Shown: positions 44,602-53,535 of the stretch, one piece after another | Numbering within the stretch: position 1 is the stretch's first letter | Layout of the letters: every line of letters starts with the position of its first letter | Source of the DNA: CALLPQ01 sp964392325 | GTDB lineage: Bacteria > Pseudomonadota > Alphaproteobacteria > Caulobacterales > Parvularculaceae | Length of the DNA: 64,000 nt | Assembly: GCA_964392325.1 (NCBI GenBank) | Contig: CAYMPJ010000001.1 | Span: 304,425-368,424, forward strand | Direction of reading: 5' to 3' | The notes under the pieces: generated by a model | What the model saw: only the letters and a program-made list of their open reading frames with translations | Told to the model about the DNA's origin: nothing | Databases searched by the model: none | Made by a program: the position numbers and the translations under genes

Positions 44602-46641
44602 CTATATAGGATATCTTGCCATAATTTCCGGACCAAGCGCCTCTTTTAGAGGGCCCAACCAAGGTTCAAAATTGCGCCATTGCTCCAGGCCAGATTTATA
44701 AATCGGCTGGCGCACCTGCTCAGAACTTGCGGTTTTTACCGAGCGCTTGGTTTCATGAAAATCAAGACATGCCTGCTCAAATGGCAATTCGAGATAATCC
44801 AGTATCCGCGACACCTGAGCGGGCGTATCATCAACAACATCCTCATACTGAACTCTTAAAATCTGGCCGGGCAAAACTTCATCCCAATGATCCATCAGAT
44901 CGACATAATCTTTATAATATGTCCCGATTTGCTCAAGGCCGTAAGTAAACTCCTGACCTTCAGCAAACAGCTGTTTAAAGCCACTAAAACAACAGGCCAT
45001 AGGATGACGGCGCGCATCAATAATTTTCGCATTGGGCAAGATTAGTTTTATCAAAGCAATATGCCTGAAATTGTTTGGCATTTTATCAATAAAAAAGGGC
45101 GCATCTGCGCGATGATAGCGGGTATCATCAATATAAGCCTGACCCAGCTTTTTCAGTTGCTCGCCGCCTAAGTCATATAGGTTTTCAGGGTAGAGCTGTT
45201 TTGCACTTTGGCGACCCCGCAGTTTTCTGGATGTTGCTAAAATATTTGGCAACTCCTGAGTGCCGTCCACTTGGGAGTGGGAAGCAATAATTTGTTCCAG
45301 CAAGGTTGAACCTGCACGCGGCAAGCCCAGAATAAAAATTGGATCAGGGGCGTCGCAGCCTACAAAACGACCATCTTCCGTCTTATGTTTATCAAATAAT
45401 TCACGCGTACAATATTTAGCCTGAGCATGGAGATCAGCCGTCATCTGATCAGACTTATAGCTCGCTTGCTGGCATTTAAGCGCGTTACCCTTTTCATAAT
45501 ATTCAAAAGCACGGCCATACTCTTTATTATTTTCAAATGCAGTGGCGAGAGCAAAACAAATATTGGCCCGGTTATGATGGGATAAATGAGGCGAGGCTTC
45601 TTGGGTCAACATCGCCTCTAACTCGGACTCCAAAAAGTTATAGGTTTTCAAGTTTGCTAAGCCATAATATGCATCACCATGATCGGGTTTTGATGTAAAC
45701 GCTGCCCGATAACTTTTTATGGCCGAACCTTGCTTGCCATATGTTTTTAGAGCATGAGCTTTAGAGGTTAGCGTAGCTGGATCGCCAGGGACTTTTTTAA
45801 GAACCTCATCAAACAAACCAATAGCTTTTTCAAAATCTCCCGACTGCATATGGTTTATCGCCATATGCGATTGATAGAGAGGATTATCAGGGTATTTTGT
45901 ATACAGATAATTTGCCTGCTCGAGGGCCTTGTCAAATTTTTGTTGTTTACGCAAAACTTCAATATATTCAAGACGCGCCTGAATATGGCCTGGCTCGAAC
46001 TCAACAGCCATCTCCAACAGGAAACTGGCATCCGATAAAACCCCGAAACGGCGTCCAAGATCGGCCAACATGCGCATCCCATCCACATGGCGCTTGTTTT
46101 TTTGCATAAAATGCCGGCAGATATTTTCAGCCTTGAGAAGTTTGCCTTCATGGGTGTAGTTGAGAACGGCAACAAGTTCGCGGGGTAATTTTGCGAGATA
46201 GTCCAGCTGGGCTCTGGCCCGGCTAGCCTCGTCAATACGGCTTTGGGCTTCCAGGATTTGCGCCTGATAACGCCAGCTTGCATCCAGAGCTGGATTGAAC
46301 TGGGTTGCCATTTGATAAGCGTTTAAAGCATTATTTGCCTGGCCTAATTCGCGATAGAGGTGAGCCTGCTCTTGAAATGCACGGCCAAATTCCGGGGCCA
46401 ATGCACGCAAATGGTTTAAACTTTGCTGAGCGGCTTCATACTTTTTTTGTTGTCTTTGACTAACCGCAAGCATGTATGTGCCATCAACGTGGTCGGGCAT
46501 TTCGCCCAGAAAACCACGGGTCATTTGCTCCGCAGATGCAAAATCGCCATCATACATTTTCTTTTGTATTGCGGCGAGACGCTTCTCGGTATCGGCAACA
46601 CGATCCGGCTTGATCGGTGGGTCTACGCTTGCATTATCCAC
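44602..46641 (-). CDS. TPR-containing sulfotransferase-family protein
   Basis: The N-terminal half (about residues 10-400) is tetratricopeptide repeats. The C-terminal half is a Sulfotransferase_3-type domain with the 5'-phosphosulfate loop ILGLPRAGSTLLEQIIASHS and the 3'-phosphate motif region DARRHPMACCFSGFKQ. Such proteins transfer sulfate from PAPS, but the acceptor is unknown, and many bacterial relatives sit next to TonB receptors. There is no signal peptide, so it is cytosolic. The start is uncertain: GTG at 46641 lies 11 bases after AAGGA, while TTG at 46650 is only two bases after it. It is the first gene after the receptor's terminator. Confidence 0.85.
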   Translation of the reverse strand: MDNASVDPPIKPDRVADTEKRLAAIQKKMYDGDFASAEQMTRGFLGEMPDHVDGTYMLAVSQRQQKKYEAAQQSLNHLRALAPEFGRAFQEQAHLYRELGQANNALNAYQMATQFNPALDASWRYQAQILEAQSRIDEASRARAQLDYLAKLPRELVAVLNYTHEGKLLKAENICRHFMQKNKRHVDGMRMLADLGRRFGVLSDASFLLEMAVEFEPGHIQARLEYIEVLRKQQKFDKALEQANYLYTKYPDNPLYQSHMAINHMQSGDFEKAIGLFDEVLKKVPGDPATLTSKAHALKTYGKQGSAIKSYRAAFTSKPDHGDAYYGLANLKTYNFLESELEAMLTQEASPHLSHHNRANICFALATAFENNKEYGRAFEYYEKGNALKCQQASYKSDQMTADLHAQAKYCTRELFDKHKTEDGRFVGCDAPDPIFILGLPRAGSTLLEQIIASHSQVDGTQELPNILATSRKLRGRQSAKQLYPENLYDLGGEQLKKLGQAYIDDTRYHRADAPFFIDKMPNNFRHIALIKLILPNAKIIDARRHPMACCFSGFKQLFAEGQEFTYGLEQIGTYYKDYVDLMDHWDEVLPGQILRVQYEDVVDDTPAQVSRILDYLELPFEQACLDFHETKRSVKTASSEQVRQPIYKSGLEQWRNFEPWLGPLKEALGPEIMARYPI

Positions 46642-46655
46642 GGAAAACAAGATCC

Positions 46656-46690
46656 TTAAAAAAAGAAAGCGTCCCGAAAGACGCTTTCTT
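46656..46690 (-). terminator. Intrinsic terminator after the TonB receptor gene
   Basis: On the minus strand AAGAAAGCGTC pairs with GACGCTTTCTT around a six-base loop and is followed by seven T. It lies between the receptor stop and the sulfotransferase start, so the receptor can be expressed at a different level from the six enzyme and unknown genes behind it. Confidence 0.9.
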
Positions 46691-46721
46691 AATTACCTTA
46701 TTTAAAGAGGATAGTAACCCC

Positions 46722-49430
46722 CTAATTAAAGTTCACTGAAAAGCGAACACCAAATGTTCGTGGACGTGTGACGACATTACGCTGAACATCCTGATTAAAG
46801 AAACCAGAGGTTTGCGCGCGTTCATTTGTAAGATTATCAACGAAGAATGTTCCGGACCAACGCTCCGTTGACACACCGGCCGTACCACTAAGAAGGAACC
46901 AGTCATCAAGCGTCACCCGGTTAATTTCGATGATATCCGTATCCTGTTCACCAGAATAAGATGCTGAACCCTGAATGTGGGCTTGATACTTTGTAGTAAC
47001 ATCCCATTCATAGCGCGCAGTCAAATTACCCTGGAACGAGGGCGCAAATGCAAGATCAGACCCGATCAAGACATCATCAGTTGCAAGCAACAGCTCGGTA
47101 ATTTCTGTATCAAGAAAAGAAATTGCGCCCGACACCGTCAAACCGGGTATATTGGCTGGTGCCAAGATAAAATCAGCCTCCACACCAAATGTCTCCGCGT
47201 TGGCAGCATTTGTATTGAAGAACAAATTCACAATTGACGGATCAAAAATCGTCGTTTGCAAATCGGAAATATCAATATAGAAGACGCTGCCATTAAATCG
47301 CAATTGATTGTTAGCCAATGTTGTCTTCCAACCAATTTCGTAATTAGTGACCTCATCTGTCTCCACCTCAAAGGGTACGGTAAAGCCCGTGCTGGCTTGA
47401 ACCGCACCACCGGGTCTGTTTAGGAAGCCGGGACGGAAGCCTTCGGAAAACGTAAAGTAAAATAGCAGGTCATCGGTCGGCGTATAACTCGCAGTCCCTT
47501 TAAAAATAACACCGTCCGTTTCGGCAACATCCGGGGCAGACAGAGCATTAAACACCGCTGTTGCTTGTCCCAGACTTAAGCCTGCCGCCTGAATATCTTC
47601 AATGGACTGTCCCAGTGTGAAGGTTTGGCGAAGGGCGTCGTTACAACTACCTATGAAAGTAAAGCTGCCATCACCGTCAAACTGATCGGAAATATTTGTC
47701 CCGAAGGCGTTCTCATCGACACCGCTTGAATTACAAAACGATCCGTTCGCGCTTCCTTCCAAATCCACCTCGATATCAAAATAACGCGCACCACCGGTAA
47801 GGGCAAACTGATCATTTATCTGCCAAGTAACCTCACCAAATATACCGATTTGTTCATCGGTTCGACGCACATCATTTCTAAACACAGTCGTTGGGCCAAA
47901 TGGCGCATCCAGCGTAGAGAATGCATTAGGCTGCACAAAATTTGGAACAGCGGTGCCGCCAAAAGCAACACCCGGAGCAGCCGAGCCCAGATAATTAAAA
48001 TTATTGCGCTCATCCAATGTCAAATCACTATAAAATCCACCTACTGTCGCACGGATAGGCAAGTCAGCCGGCGTATTAAAGCGAAGTTCGTGAGTTTGAA
48101 TGCGTGTATCTGACACAGAGTCTGTCAAAGATGTTGGAGCCTGACATGTGCCACTAGGCGCCGCCGTACCCGGATATGTAACCGAGCCGTCACAAATATA
48201 ATAGGGTAGATATTGCCCCACAAAAGAATAGTCGGTGTAATCCGCGATTTGTTCTGTATCACGGTCTGTATAAGCGCCTGTATAAACAACATCCAGTAGG
48301 CCCAACCGGCCTTCAATCGTCCAGCTTGTGTTGGAATATCTGTCATCCAATCCATCATCTACGAAACGCTGAACTTCCAGATCACCAAGGGTTGGATCAA
48401 CAAAGAAGGTCCCATCTGAGTCTAGTTGTTGGCGACCATGTTGAGCGATAATGCTCCAATCTTCATTGAATTCGTAAAGAGCAGATACACGAAAGCCTGT
48501 ATAGGTTGTGTCATTAAAATTCTCTTCAACAAACTCTTCATTGGTGTCACGCAGAAAAGTGACCTGACCGGTACTGCCATCCGACCCAACAGTGTCGACG
48601 ATTGCTGACGCGGGTGTAGAAACAAGGCTACCCGCATCGAATGAGCCAGCCTGGAAACCACCCCGTACAGCATTAACTGGCACGCCATTTTGCCGAACGG
48701 TACCCACAGGGCGGAAACGAGCGGTAATTGGATTACCGTCCTCATTACCAAATAGGGTACGGCTGCCGAGCACATTATCGACAAAGCCGCCTTGAGAGTC
48801 ATTATAGAAGACACCCCTTAAGGCAAAATTATCGGTGACAGGGACATTGATCACAGCCTCAACAAAATTACTTTCCTCGCCGCTTTGGGTGAAAGAGACG
48901 CCAAAATTGGCCTTGGCCGAGAACTCACCAAGTACCGGCTTATTCGTGATCAAGCGCACGGTACCAGATTGCGAACTCGCGCCGAACAATGTGCCTTGAG
49001 GGCCCTTGAGAACCTCAACCCGCTGAAGGTCAGCGGCGTAAATATCAAGGTTACGACCCGGCTGAGAGACAGGTTGCTCGTCCAAATAGAGCGCCACGTT
49101 AGGCGCAAGACCGGCCACACCTGCGACGGAGTTTGCTGGCGTAGTAGAGGCAAGACCGCGAATATAAATTGTATTTTGACCCGGACCGTTACCACCAGCA
49201 GTCACCCCCGGTAACTCCAGAAGATAGTCCGTAAAAACATTAACGCCCTTCTCGTCAAGTTCCGCTGCGCCAATCGCGTCAACGGTAACAGCAACATCTT
49301 GAGCACTTTCAGCTCGTTTTGTAGCCGTCACAACGATTTCGTCTGCAAGTTGCGCCTGCGCTGATTGCGCCAATGTGGCTGTCGCAATCGCACCAAGTGC
49401 TGTGCAGCTTAATAAATTTGGCTTTTTCAT
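46722..49430 (-). CDS. TonB-dependent outer-membrane receptor
   Basis: The 902-residue protein has a signal peptide ending AQSAQA, a TonB-box-like DEIVVTATKR, a plug domain (about residues 40-165, with VEVLKGPQGTLFGASSQSGT) and a large beta-barrel ending with aromatic/basic strands and the C-terminal VRFSVNFN. These receptors import siderophores, vitamins, peptides or carbohydrates using TonB-ExbBD energy. Barrel sequences do not reveal the ligand. The gene heads the same-strand cluster and has its own terminator. An inverted repeat about 130 bases upstream may be an operator. Confidence 0.92.
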   Translation of the reverse strand: MKKPNLLSCTALGAIATATLAQSAQAQLADEIVVTATKRAESAQDVAVTVDAIGAAELDEKGVNVFTDYLLELPGVTAGGNGPGQNTIYIRGLASTTPANSVAGVAGLAPNVALYLDEQPVSQPGRNLDIYAADLQRVEVLKGPQGTLFGASSQSGTVRLITNKPVLGEFSAKANFGVSFTQSGEESNFVEAVINVPVTDNFALRGVFYNDSQGGFVDNVLGSRTLFGNEDGNPITARFRPVGTVRQNGVPVNAVRGGFQAGSFDAGSLVSTPASAIVDTVGSDGSTGQVTFLRDTNEEFVEENFNDTTYTGFRVSALYEFNEDWSIIAQHGRQQLDSDGTFFVDPTLGDLEVQRFVDDGLDDRYSNTSWTIEGRLGLLDVVYTGAYTDRDTEQIADYTDYSFVGQYLPYYICDGSVTYPGTAAPSGTCQAPTSLTDSVSDTRIQTHELRFNTPADLPIRATVGGFYSDLTLDERNNFNYLGSAAPGVAFGGTAVPNFVQPNAFSTLDAPFGPTTVFRNDVRRTDEQIGIFGEVTWQINDQFALTGGARYFDIEVDLEGSANGSFCNSSGVDENAFGTNISDQFDGDGSFTFIGSCNDALRQTFTLGQSIEDIQAAGLSLGQATAVFNALSAPDVAETDGVIFKGTASYTPTDDLLFYFTFSEGFRPGFLNRPGGAVQASTGFTVPFEVETDEVTNYEIGWKTTLANNQLRFNGSVFYIDISDLQTTIFDPSIVNLFFNTNAANAETFGVEADFILAPANIPGLTVSGAISFLDTEITELLLATDDVLIGSDLAFAPSFQGNLTARYEWDVTTKYQAHIQGSASYSGEQDTDIIEINRVTLDDWFLLSGTAGVSTERWSGTFFVDNLTNERAQTSGFFNQDVQRNVVTRPRTFGVRFSVNFN

Positions 49431-49561
49431 AAATTCACCCTGATTTTGTCTGGTTTAACAGTATGTATCACCTTTGAGAGGAATTTCCCTCCGCTTAGCA
49501 TAGTCCACTAAAAACCGGCCCAAGACCACTAAAATAACCTGTACAAAAAATTTAAGGGGCT

Positions 49562-49586
49562 TTAATTCACCTATGTGCTGAATTAA
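49562..49586. promoter_or_regulatory. Inverted repeat upstream of the TonB receptor gene
   Basis: TTAATTCA (49562-49569) and TGAATTAA (49579-49586) are perfect 8-base arms with a 9-base spacer, in the 365-base gap before the receptor start. The spacing and symmetry fit a dimeric regulator site, but the A/T-rich context makes a chance match possible. The rest of the gap (49431-49795) shows no gene. Confidence 0.35.
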
Positions 49587-49795
49587 CCACAACCTGAAAC
49601 CTAAGTGATTGGCATTCTTAGATTTTTTAATTCTATAAATTAAAATGAATTATAGTCACTCACACCTGACCAGCTCTAATCCAAATACGAATATTTGATT
49701 TCCTAACGGGCAATAGACAGTTCCGAATCACCCCTATATTCGTCTAGAAAATCAGCTATTCAAAGCGTATCACAGCTTACAAGATTAAGGAGCTT

Positions 49796-50821
49796 TTACC
49801 CTCCGGTTACCGACATATGCCTGGCAAGCGAGGGGGCTTCTCCGTGGTTTTTAATTGCAAAATTGTGCTTTTCTGGCTTAGCGCCCAAAGCCAAATCCAA
49901 TTGGCGATGCAAATTAGTCATGGAATTTTCATCACCCCTTAATGTCGCCCGCAAATCCACATGATCGTCCTGTCCCAGGCACATATAAATTCGTCCTGTA
50001 CAGGTTATCCGCACACGATTACATCCCGCACAAAAATTATTCGTAAGCGGCGTAATCAACCCCAGCTTACCGCCAGTCTCTGTGATTTTGACATAGCGCG
50101 ATGGGCCGCCATTCGCGTCGCGGCTAATATCATCGGTTAGAGTCCATTGTTGTTCCAATCGTTCTCTCACAGCGCTTAACGGTATATATTGATCGAAACG
50201 ATCCTCACCGGTCAGTCCCAATGGCATAACCTCAATCAAGGTCATATCATATCCGCGCGCATGCGCCCATGAAATCATTTCCGGTAAATGATCCGCGTTT
50301 TGATGTTTTAGCGCTACCGTATTTATTTTGACTTTCAGTCCCGCATTATCAGCGGCGTCAAGCCCGCGCATTACAGTTGATAGATCACCCCGCCGTGTAA
50401 TTTCACGAAAACGGTCCGCATCGATACTATCGAGCGAAACGTTAATTCTGCGAACGCCTGCCTCCCTCAACAAAGGCGCAAACTTGTCTAACAAAGTAGC
50501 ATTAGTGGTCAGGGTCAGTTCATCAAGACCATTACCCAGAGACTTTCCCAAGTTTGAAAACAAAGACCCAATATCCTTGCGAACGAGAGGCTCGCCGCCA
50601 GTGATGCGAATTTTTCGAACCCCGCGCGCAATAAAGGCCCGGCCCACCGTCTCTAGCTCCTCCAACGTCAACAAGTCAGCTTTGGGCAAGAATTTCATCG
50701 ACGGGGCCATACAATAAGTACAGCGCAAGTCGCAACGATCCGTCACCGACATTCTAAGATAAGTGACCTGACGCCCATAGGGATCTATGAGGGGAGACGT
50801 CAGCTCTTTATTATTCGCCAT
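49796..50821 (-). CDS. moaA: GTP 3',8-cyclase (molybdenum cofactor step 1)
   Basis: MoaA is a radical SAM enzyme that converts GTP to the precursor of cyclic pyranopterin monophosphate, with MoaC. The N-terminal cluster is CDLRCTYC (CxxxCxxC) at about residue 29. The C-terminal cluster is FCAGCNRVRITCTGRIYMC, and the protein ends in the functional GG. The ATG at 50821 is chosen because it matches family N-termini and overlaps the end of the upstream XdhC-MobA gene by 11 bases, giving probable translational coupling. Confidence 0.95.
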   Translation of the reverse strand: MANNKELTSPLIDPYGRQVTYLRMSVTDRCDLRCTYCMAPSMKFLPKADLLTLEELETVGRAFIARGVRKIRITGGEPLVRKDIGSLFSNLGKSLGNGLDELTLTTNATLLDKFAPLLREAGVRRINVSLDSIDADRFREITRRGDLSTVMRGLDAADNAGLKVKINTVALKHQNADHLPEMISWAHARGYDMTLIEVMPLGLTGEDRFDQYIPLSAVRERLEQQWTLTDDISRDANGGPSRYVKITETGGKLGLITPLTNNFCAGCNRVRITCTGRIYMCLGQDDHVDLRATLRGDENSMTNLHRQLDLALGAKPEKHNFAIKNHGEAPSLARHMSVTGG

Positions 50822-52433
50822 AAACGAAATCCTTCGCGCGCACCAAATCATCTGTAGTGTCAATATCGTGAGCCTGTTTTACCGATAGCTCTACGCTTGC
50901 GACCTTGTCTATGTTTTTTACCAGCGTTTTCGCCCCAACATCCCCTGACAAGTTTTCAACCAGATTGAAAACGCTATCATCAAACATTGCCGGCGGCGTC
51001 AAAACCCCGTTCGCATTACTCAAAACTGCGCTTGCGCCCATCGCTAATCTTTCTTTTAAAGCCTTTAAATGTGCATCGGTAGCGAAGGGCATATCACCGA
51101 GCAGGATCATAATATTTTTTACCCGCGGATTTTTTGCTGCCTCATGCATGCCAAGTGCAATTGAACTCGCTTGCCCCTGTTTAAAATTCTCATTGATGAC
51201 AGGGCCCCAACCGAACCCGCGCAACAACTGCGCGCGTCCATCAAAGTCAGGTGAAACAATAGCTATTCGCTCCGCACACGCCTCATATTGCAAACGCTGC
51301 GCAGAATAGGAAAGCACAGGGCGGCCATTATAATCGGCCATCAATTTATCCCCGTCGCCATAACGGTTTGATTGTCCTGCAGCCAGCAAAATTATAGCCG
51401 TCTGGGAAAAGGGATTAACCGCTTCATGATGGTATGTATCGATAATTTCTGCCAATGTTGAAACCGCCAACATGGACGCACTGCGCATGGAAGCAACCAG
51501 ACCAATAGGGCCCCGCACCCGGTCCAGCTGATCAATGCGCAACCCGGCGCGGGCAAGATTGTTTTTGCGTTGCAATTGCGCGCTATTACTTCCAACCGCG
51601 CCAATATAAAATCCCGGGCCCCGCAACGCCTGAAGCAATAAGGCGGTTTCCCATTCCCTATCATGCATCATCAACACAAACGCTGTCCACGGATCATCCC
51701 GTGTCTCTGGCAGGGCATCCGGCGTGATTAACACATGCATCTCCAGTTGCCCAAAATTCACAGAATTAGTGGCGCGCACCGCGCCGCCATTTTCACTAAA
51801 ACCCAATTGATCCGTATTGAGAAGATAAAGCTTGGTGTCGATCCCACTGGAAATAGCAAGTCTTGCCAAAGCCAAAGGATCTGCCCCGCGCCCGGCAATG
51901 CGAAGTTTGAGTTTGGGGGAATAAATAAATGTAAAATCTGATTTTTGCTCAAGTGGAACCGGTACCGTTCCCGCCCTAAGCGCACCATCACCGTCCAGTC
52001 CCAGATAGACCTGCTGGCGTTTTTTGAGGCCATAGCAAAGGGTCGACAAAACTTCCCCCTCGGCATCAGGAATGATGAGCACCTCAATCGAACCGCCGCA
52101 CGGCAGAGGCAAATCCATATAAGGCGAACCCTCGCCATATCGAACTTTGACCAAGTTTGAGCTCTTCAGGGCCTGGGCAGCTTGCCGGGCAATATCTTCA
52201 TCAATACAGCCCCCCGAGAGATAACCCGCTATCTGAATGCCTTGCAAATTATGGGTATCTTCGGCGGGATGTTGTGAGGCACGCACCGCCATCATTGACC
52301 CCGCAGCACGAACACCGCCACCTTGTGTCTCCAAAATGATAGCCAATGCCGTCGGCCCCAGCGCACGCCAAGCCAACCAAGTGGTCAACACATCTTCCGG
52401 ATGCTCAATATAGTGTGTCGACGCGAAATCCAT
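50811..52433 (-). CDS. XdhC/CoxI-MobA(MocA) fusion for molybdenum-cofactor insertion
   Basis: Residues about 1-325 match the XdhC/CoxI family (SGGCIDEDIARQA near the N-terminus, GFYIGAVGSNSAQ in the Rossmann part), whose members bind Moco and deliver it to xanthine-dehydrogenase-type enzymes. Residues about 345-540 are a MobA/MocA-like nucleotidyltransferase with AIILLAAGQSNRYG and LLGDMPFATDAHL, which attaches CMP to molybdopterin. The fusion is known in alphaproteobacteria. No xanthine, CO or aldehyde oxidoreductase genes are in the window, so the client enzyme is elsewhere. Confidence 0.88.
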   Translation of the reverse strand: MDFASTHYIEHPEDVLTTWLAWRALGPTALAIILETQGGGVRAAGSMMAVRASQHPAEDTHNLQGIQIAGYLSGGCIDEDIARQAAQALKSSNLVKVRYGEGSPYMDLPLPCGGSIEVLIIPDAEGEVLSTLCYGLKKRQQVYLGLDGDGALRAGTVPVPLEQKSDFTFIYSPKLKLRIAGRGADPLALARLAISSGIDTKLYLLNTDQLGFSENGGAVRATNSVNFGQLEMHVLITPDALPETRDDPWTAFVLMMHDREWETALLLQALRGPGFYIGAVGSNSAQLQRKNNLARAGLRIDQLDRVRGPIGLVASMRSASMLAVSTLAEIIDTYHHEAVNPFSQTAIILLAAGQSNRYGDGDKLMADYNGRPVLSYSAQRLQYEACAERIAIVSPDFDGRAQLLRGFGWGPVINENFKQGQASSIALGMHEAAKNPRVKNIMILLGDMPFATDAHLKALKERLAMGASAVLSNANGVLTPPAMFDDSVFNLVENLSGDVGAKTLVKNIDKVASVELSVKQAHDIDTTDDLVRAKDFVYGE

Positions 52434-52507
52434 CCCTAAACGCTAATCGATTAAAAGCCCGCCCGCAAGTTTATCCAGCTCATAAACAAATTTTGGCGGG
52501 CCCGCCC

Positions 52508-53236
52508 CTAGCCCCGATTGAGCACAAAATCCTTGATGATCTGGCTCGCTTCAAACCCCAGAAAAGCCAAAAGCAGAACCCAGGCAAGACCGCCAAGCAA
52601 ACCCAATAACACCAGAAGCCCGTCGCGCTCGATAAGGCCGATCGATGCTATCGCGATCGATATTCCCGGCACTGTATTCGTTGAGGGTAACGGTACTAAT
52701 ATCGACGCACACGGGATCAACAGTAAAACCCCGATAATCCGCGAGCCCATTCCTTGCGTCAGCGCCGTCAATCGCGGCCGCGCCAAGCGCTCAAACCAGC
52801 CTATATATTTTGCGCCTCGCTTGATCACACCCTCAAAGTCATCAACATTAAATTCTCTGCCCGAGAGCTTTTTGGGCAACCATGGCGACACTCTGCCAGC
52901 ACCAAGCTGCGCACATATAGCCAGCATTGGCAGTGCTACAATTTGCGGCAAGATATATACGAATGGAAGACAGCAAGGCAAAGCCAGCACCAGTAAAAGC
53001 ATCCCATAAGCGCGCTCATCCAGCTCCTCAATCAAGGCGCCGAGAGTCACTTTTGGCTTCAAATCATCCGACTGGGAAGCCTCACCGCTTTTCCCGCCCA
53101 TATCAGGCCCGTGATTGCCTGCCTTCAAACGCAAACGCGATAAAATATCGAGCAACAAATCAATTGTGCCAAGTGTCTTGGGCGCGCCGTTCGCCGGGTA
53201 TTGCTGTTTCATCGCATCTATATCTTCTCGCTGCAT
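52508..53236 (-). CDS. exoD: ExoD-family membrane protein
   Basis: The 242-residue membrane protein belongs to the ExoD family (first found by exopolysaccharide and alkali-sensitivity phenotypes in rhizobia). Typical parts are TLGALIEELDERAYGMLLLV and LALPCCLPFVYILPQIVALP, followed by IGVLLLIPCASILVPLP near the C-terminal membrane segments. The role is not established biochemically. It precedes the XdhC-MobA gene on the same strand by 74 bases. No polysaccharide-synthesis genes are near. Confidence 0.8.
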   Translation of the reverse strand: MQREDIDAMKQQYPANGAPKTLGTIDLLLDILSRLRLKAGNHGPDMGGKSGEASQSDDLKPKVTLGALIEELDERAYGMLLLVLALPCCLPFVYILPQIVALPMLAICAQLGAGRVSPWLPKKLSGREFNVDDFEGVIKRGAKYIGWFERLARPRLTALTQGMGSRIIGVLLLIPCASILVPLPSTNTVPGISIAIASIGLIERDGLLVLLGLLGGLAWVLLLAFLGFEASQIIKDFVLNRG

Positions 53237-53418
53237 CTAACGTAGGGCGCAGAAATTATCTGATATTACGCCCCAAAGAGGCTAAACTTCATTCTCCTTA
53301 GCGCAACAGTCGCTTGCTGCAAGAGCCTAGTCAAAAAGACTTTAAAAATTATACAAATTTTCCTGTAGAGCTTTTGAAATTCGCCTGCTATAAGCCACCC
53401 CTACCGTGAAACAGGCGT

Positions 53419-53503
53419 GCCCCTGTGGCGGAATTGGTAGACGCGCTTGATTCAAAATCAAGTGTCTTGCGACGTGCCCGTTCGAGTCGGGCCAGGGGCA
53501 CCA
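53419..53503 (+). tRNA. tRNA-Leu (anticodon CAA)
   Basis: The acceptor stem GCCCCTG pairs with CAGGGGC and ends ACCA encoded. The anticodon arm is CTTGA-TTCAAAA-TCAAG, giving anticodon CAA for UUG. It has a leucine-type extended variable arm and the T-loop GTTCGAGTC. A run of T follows directly, as in an intrinsic stop. Confidence 0.95.
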
Positions 53504-53535
53504 TTTTTTGCATATTTAATTGATGTCCCTGATTT

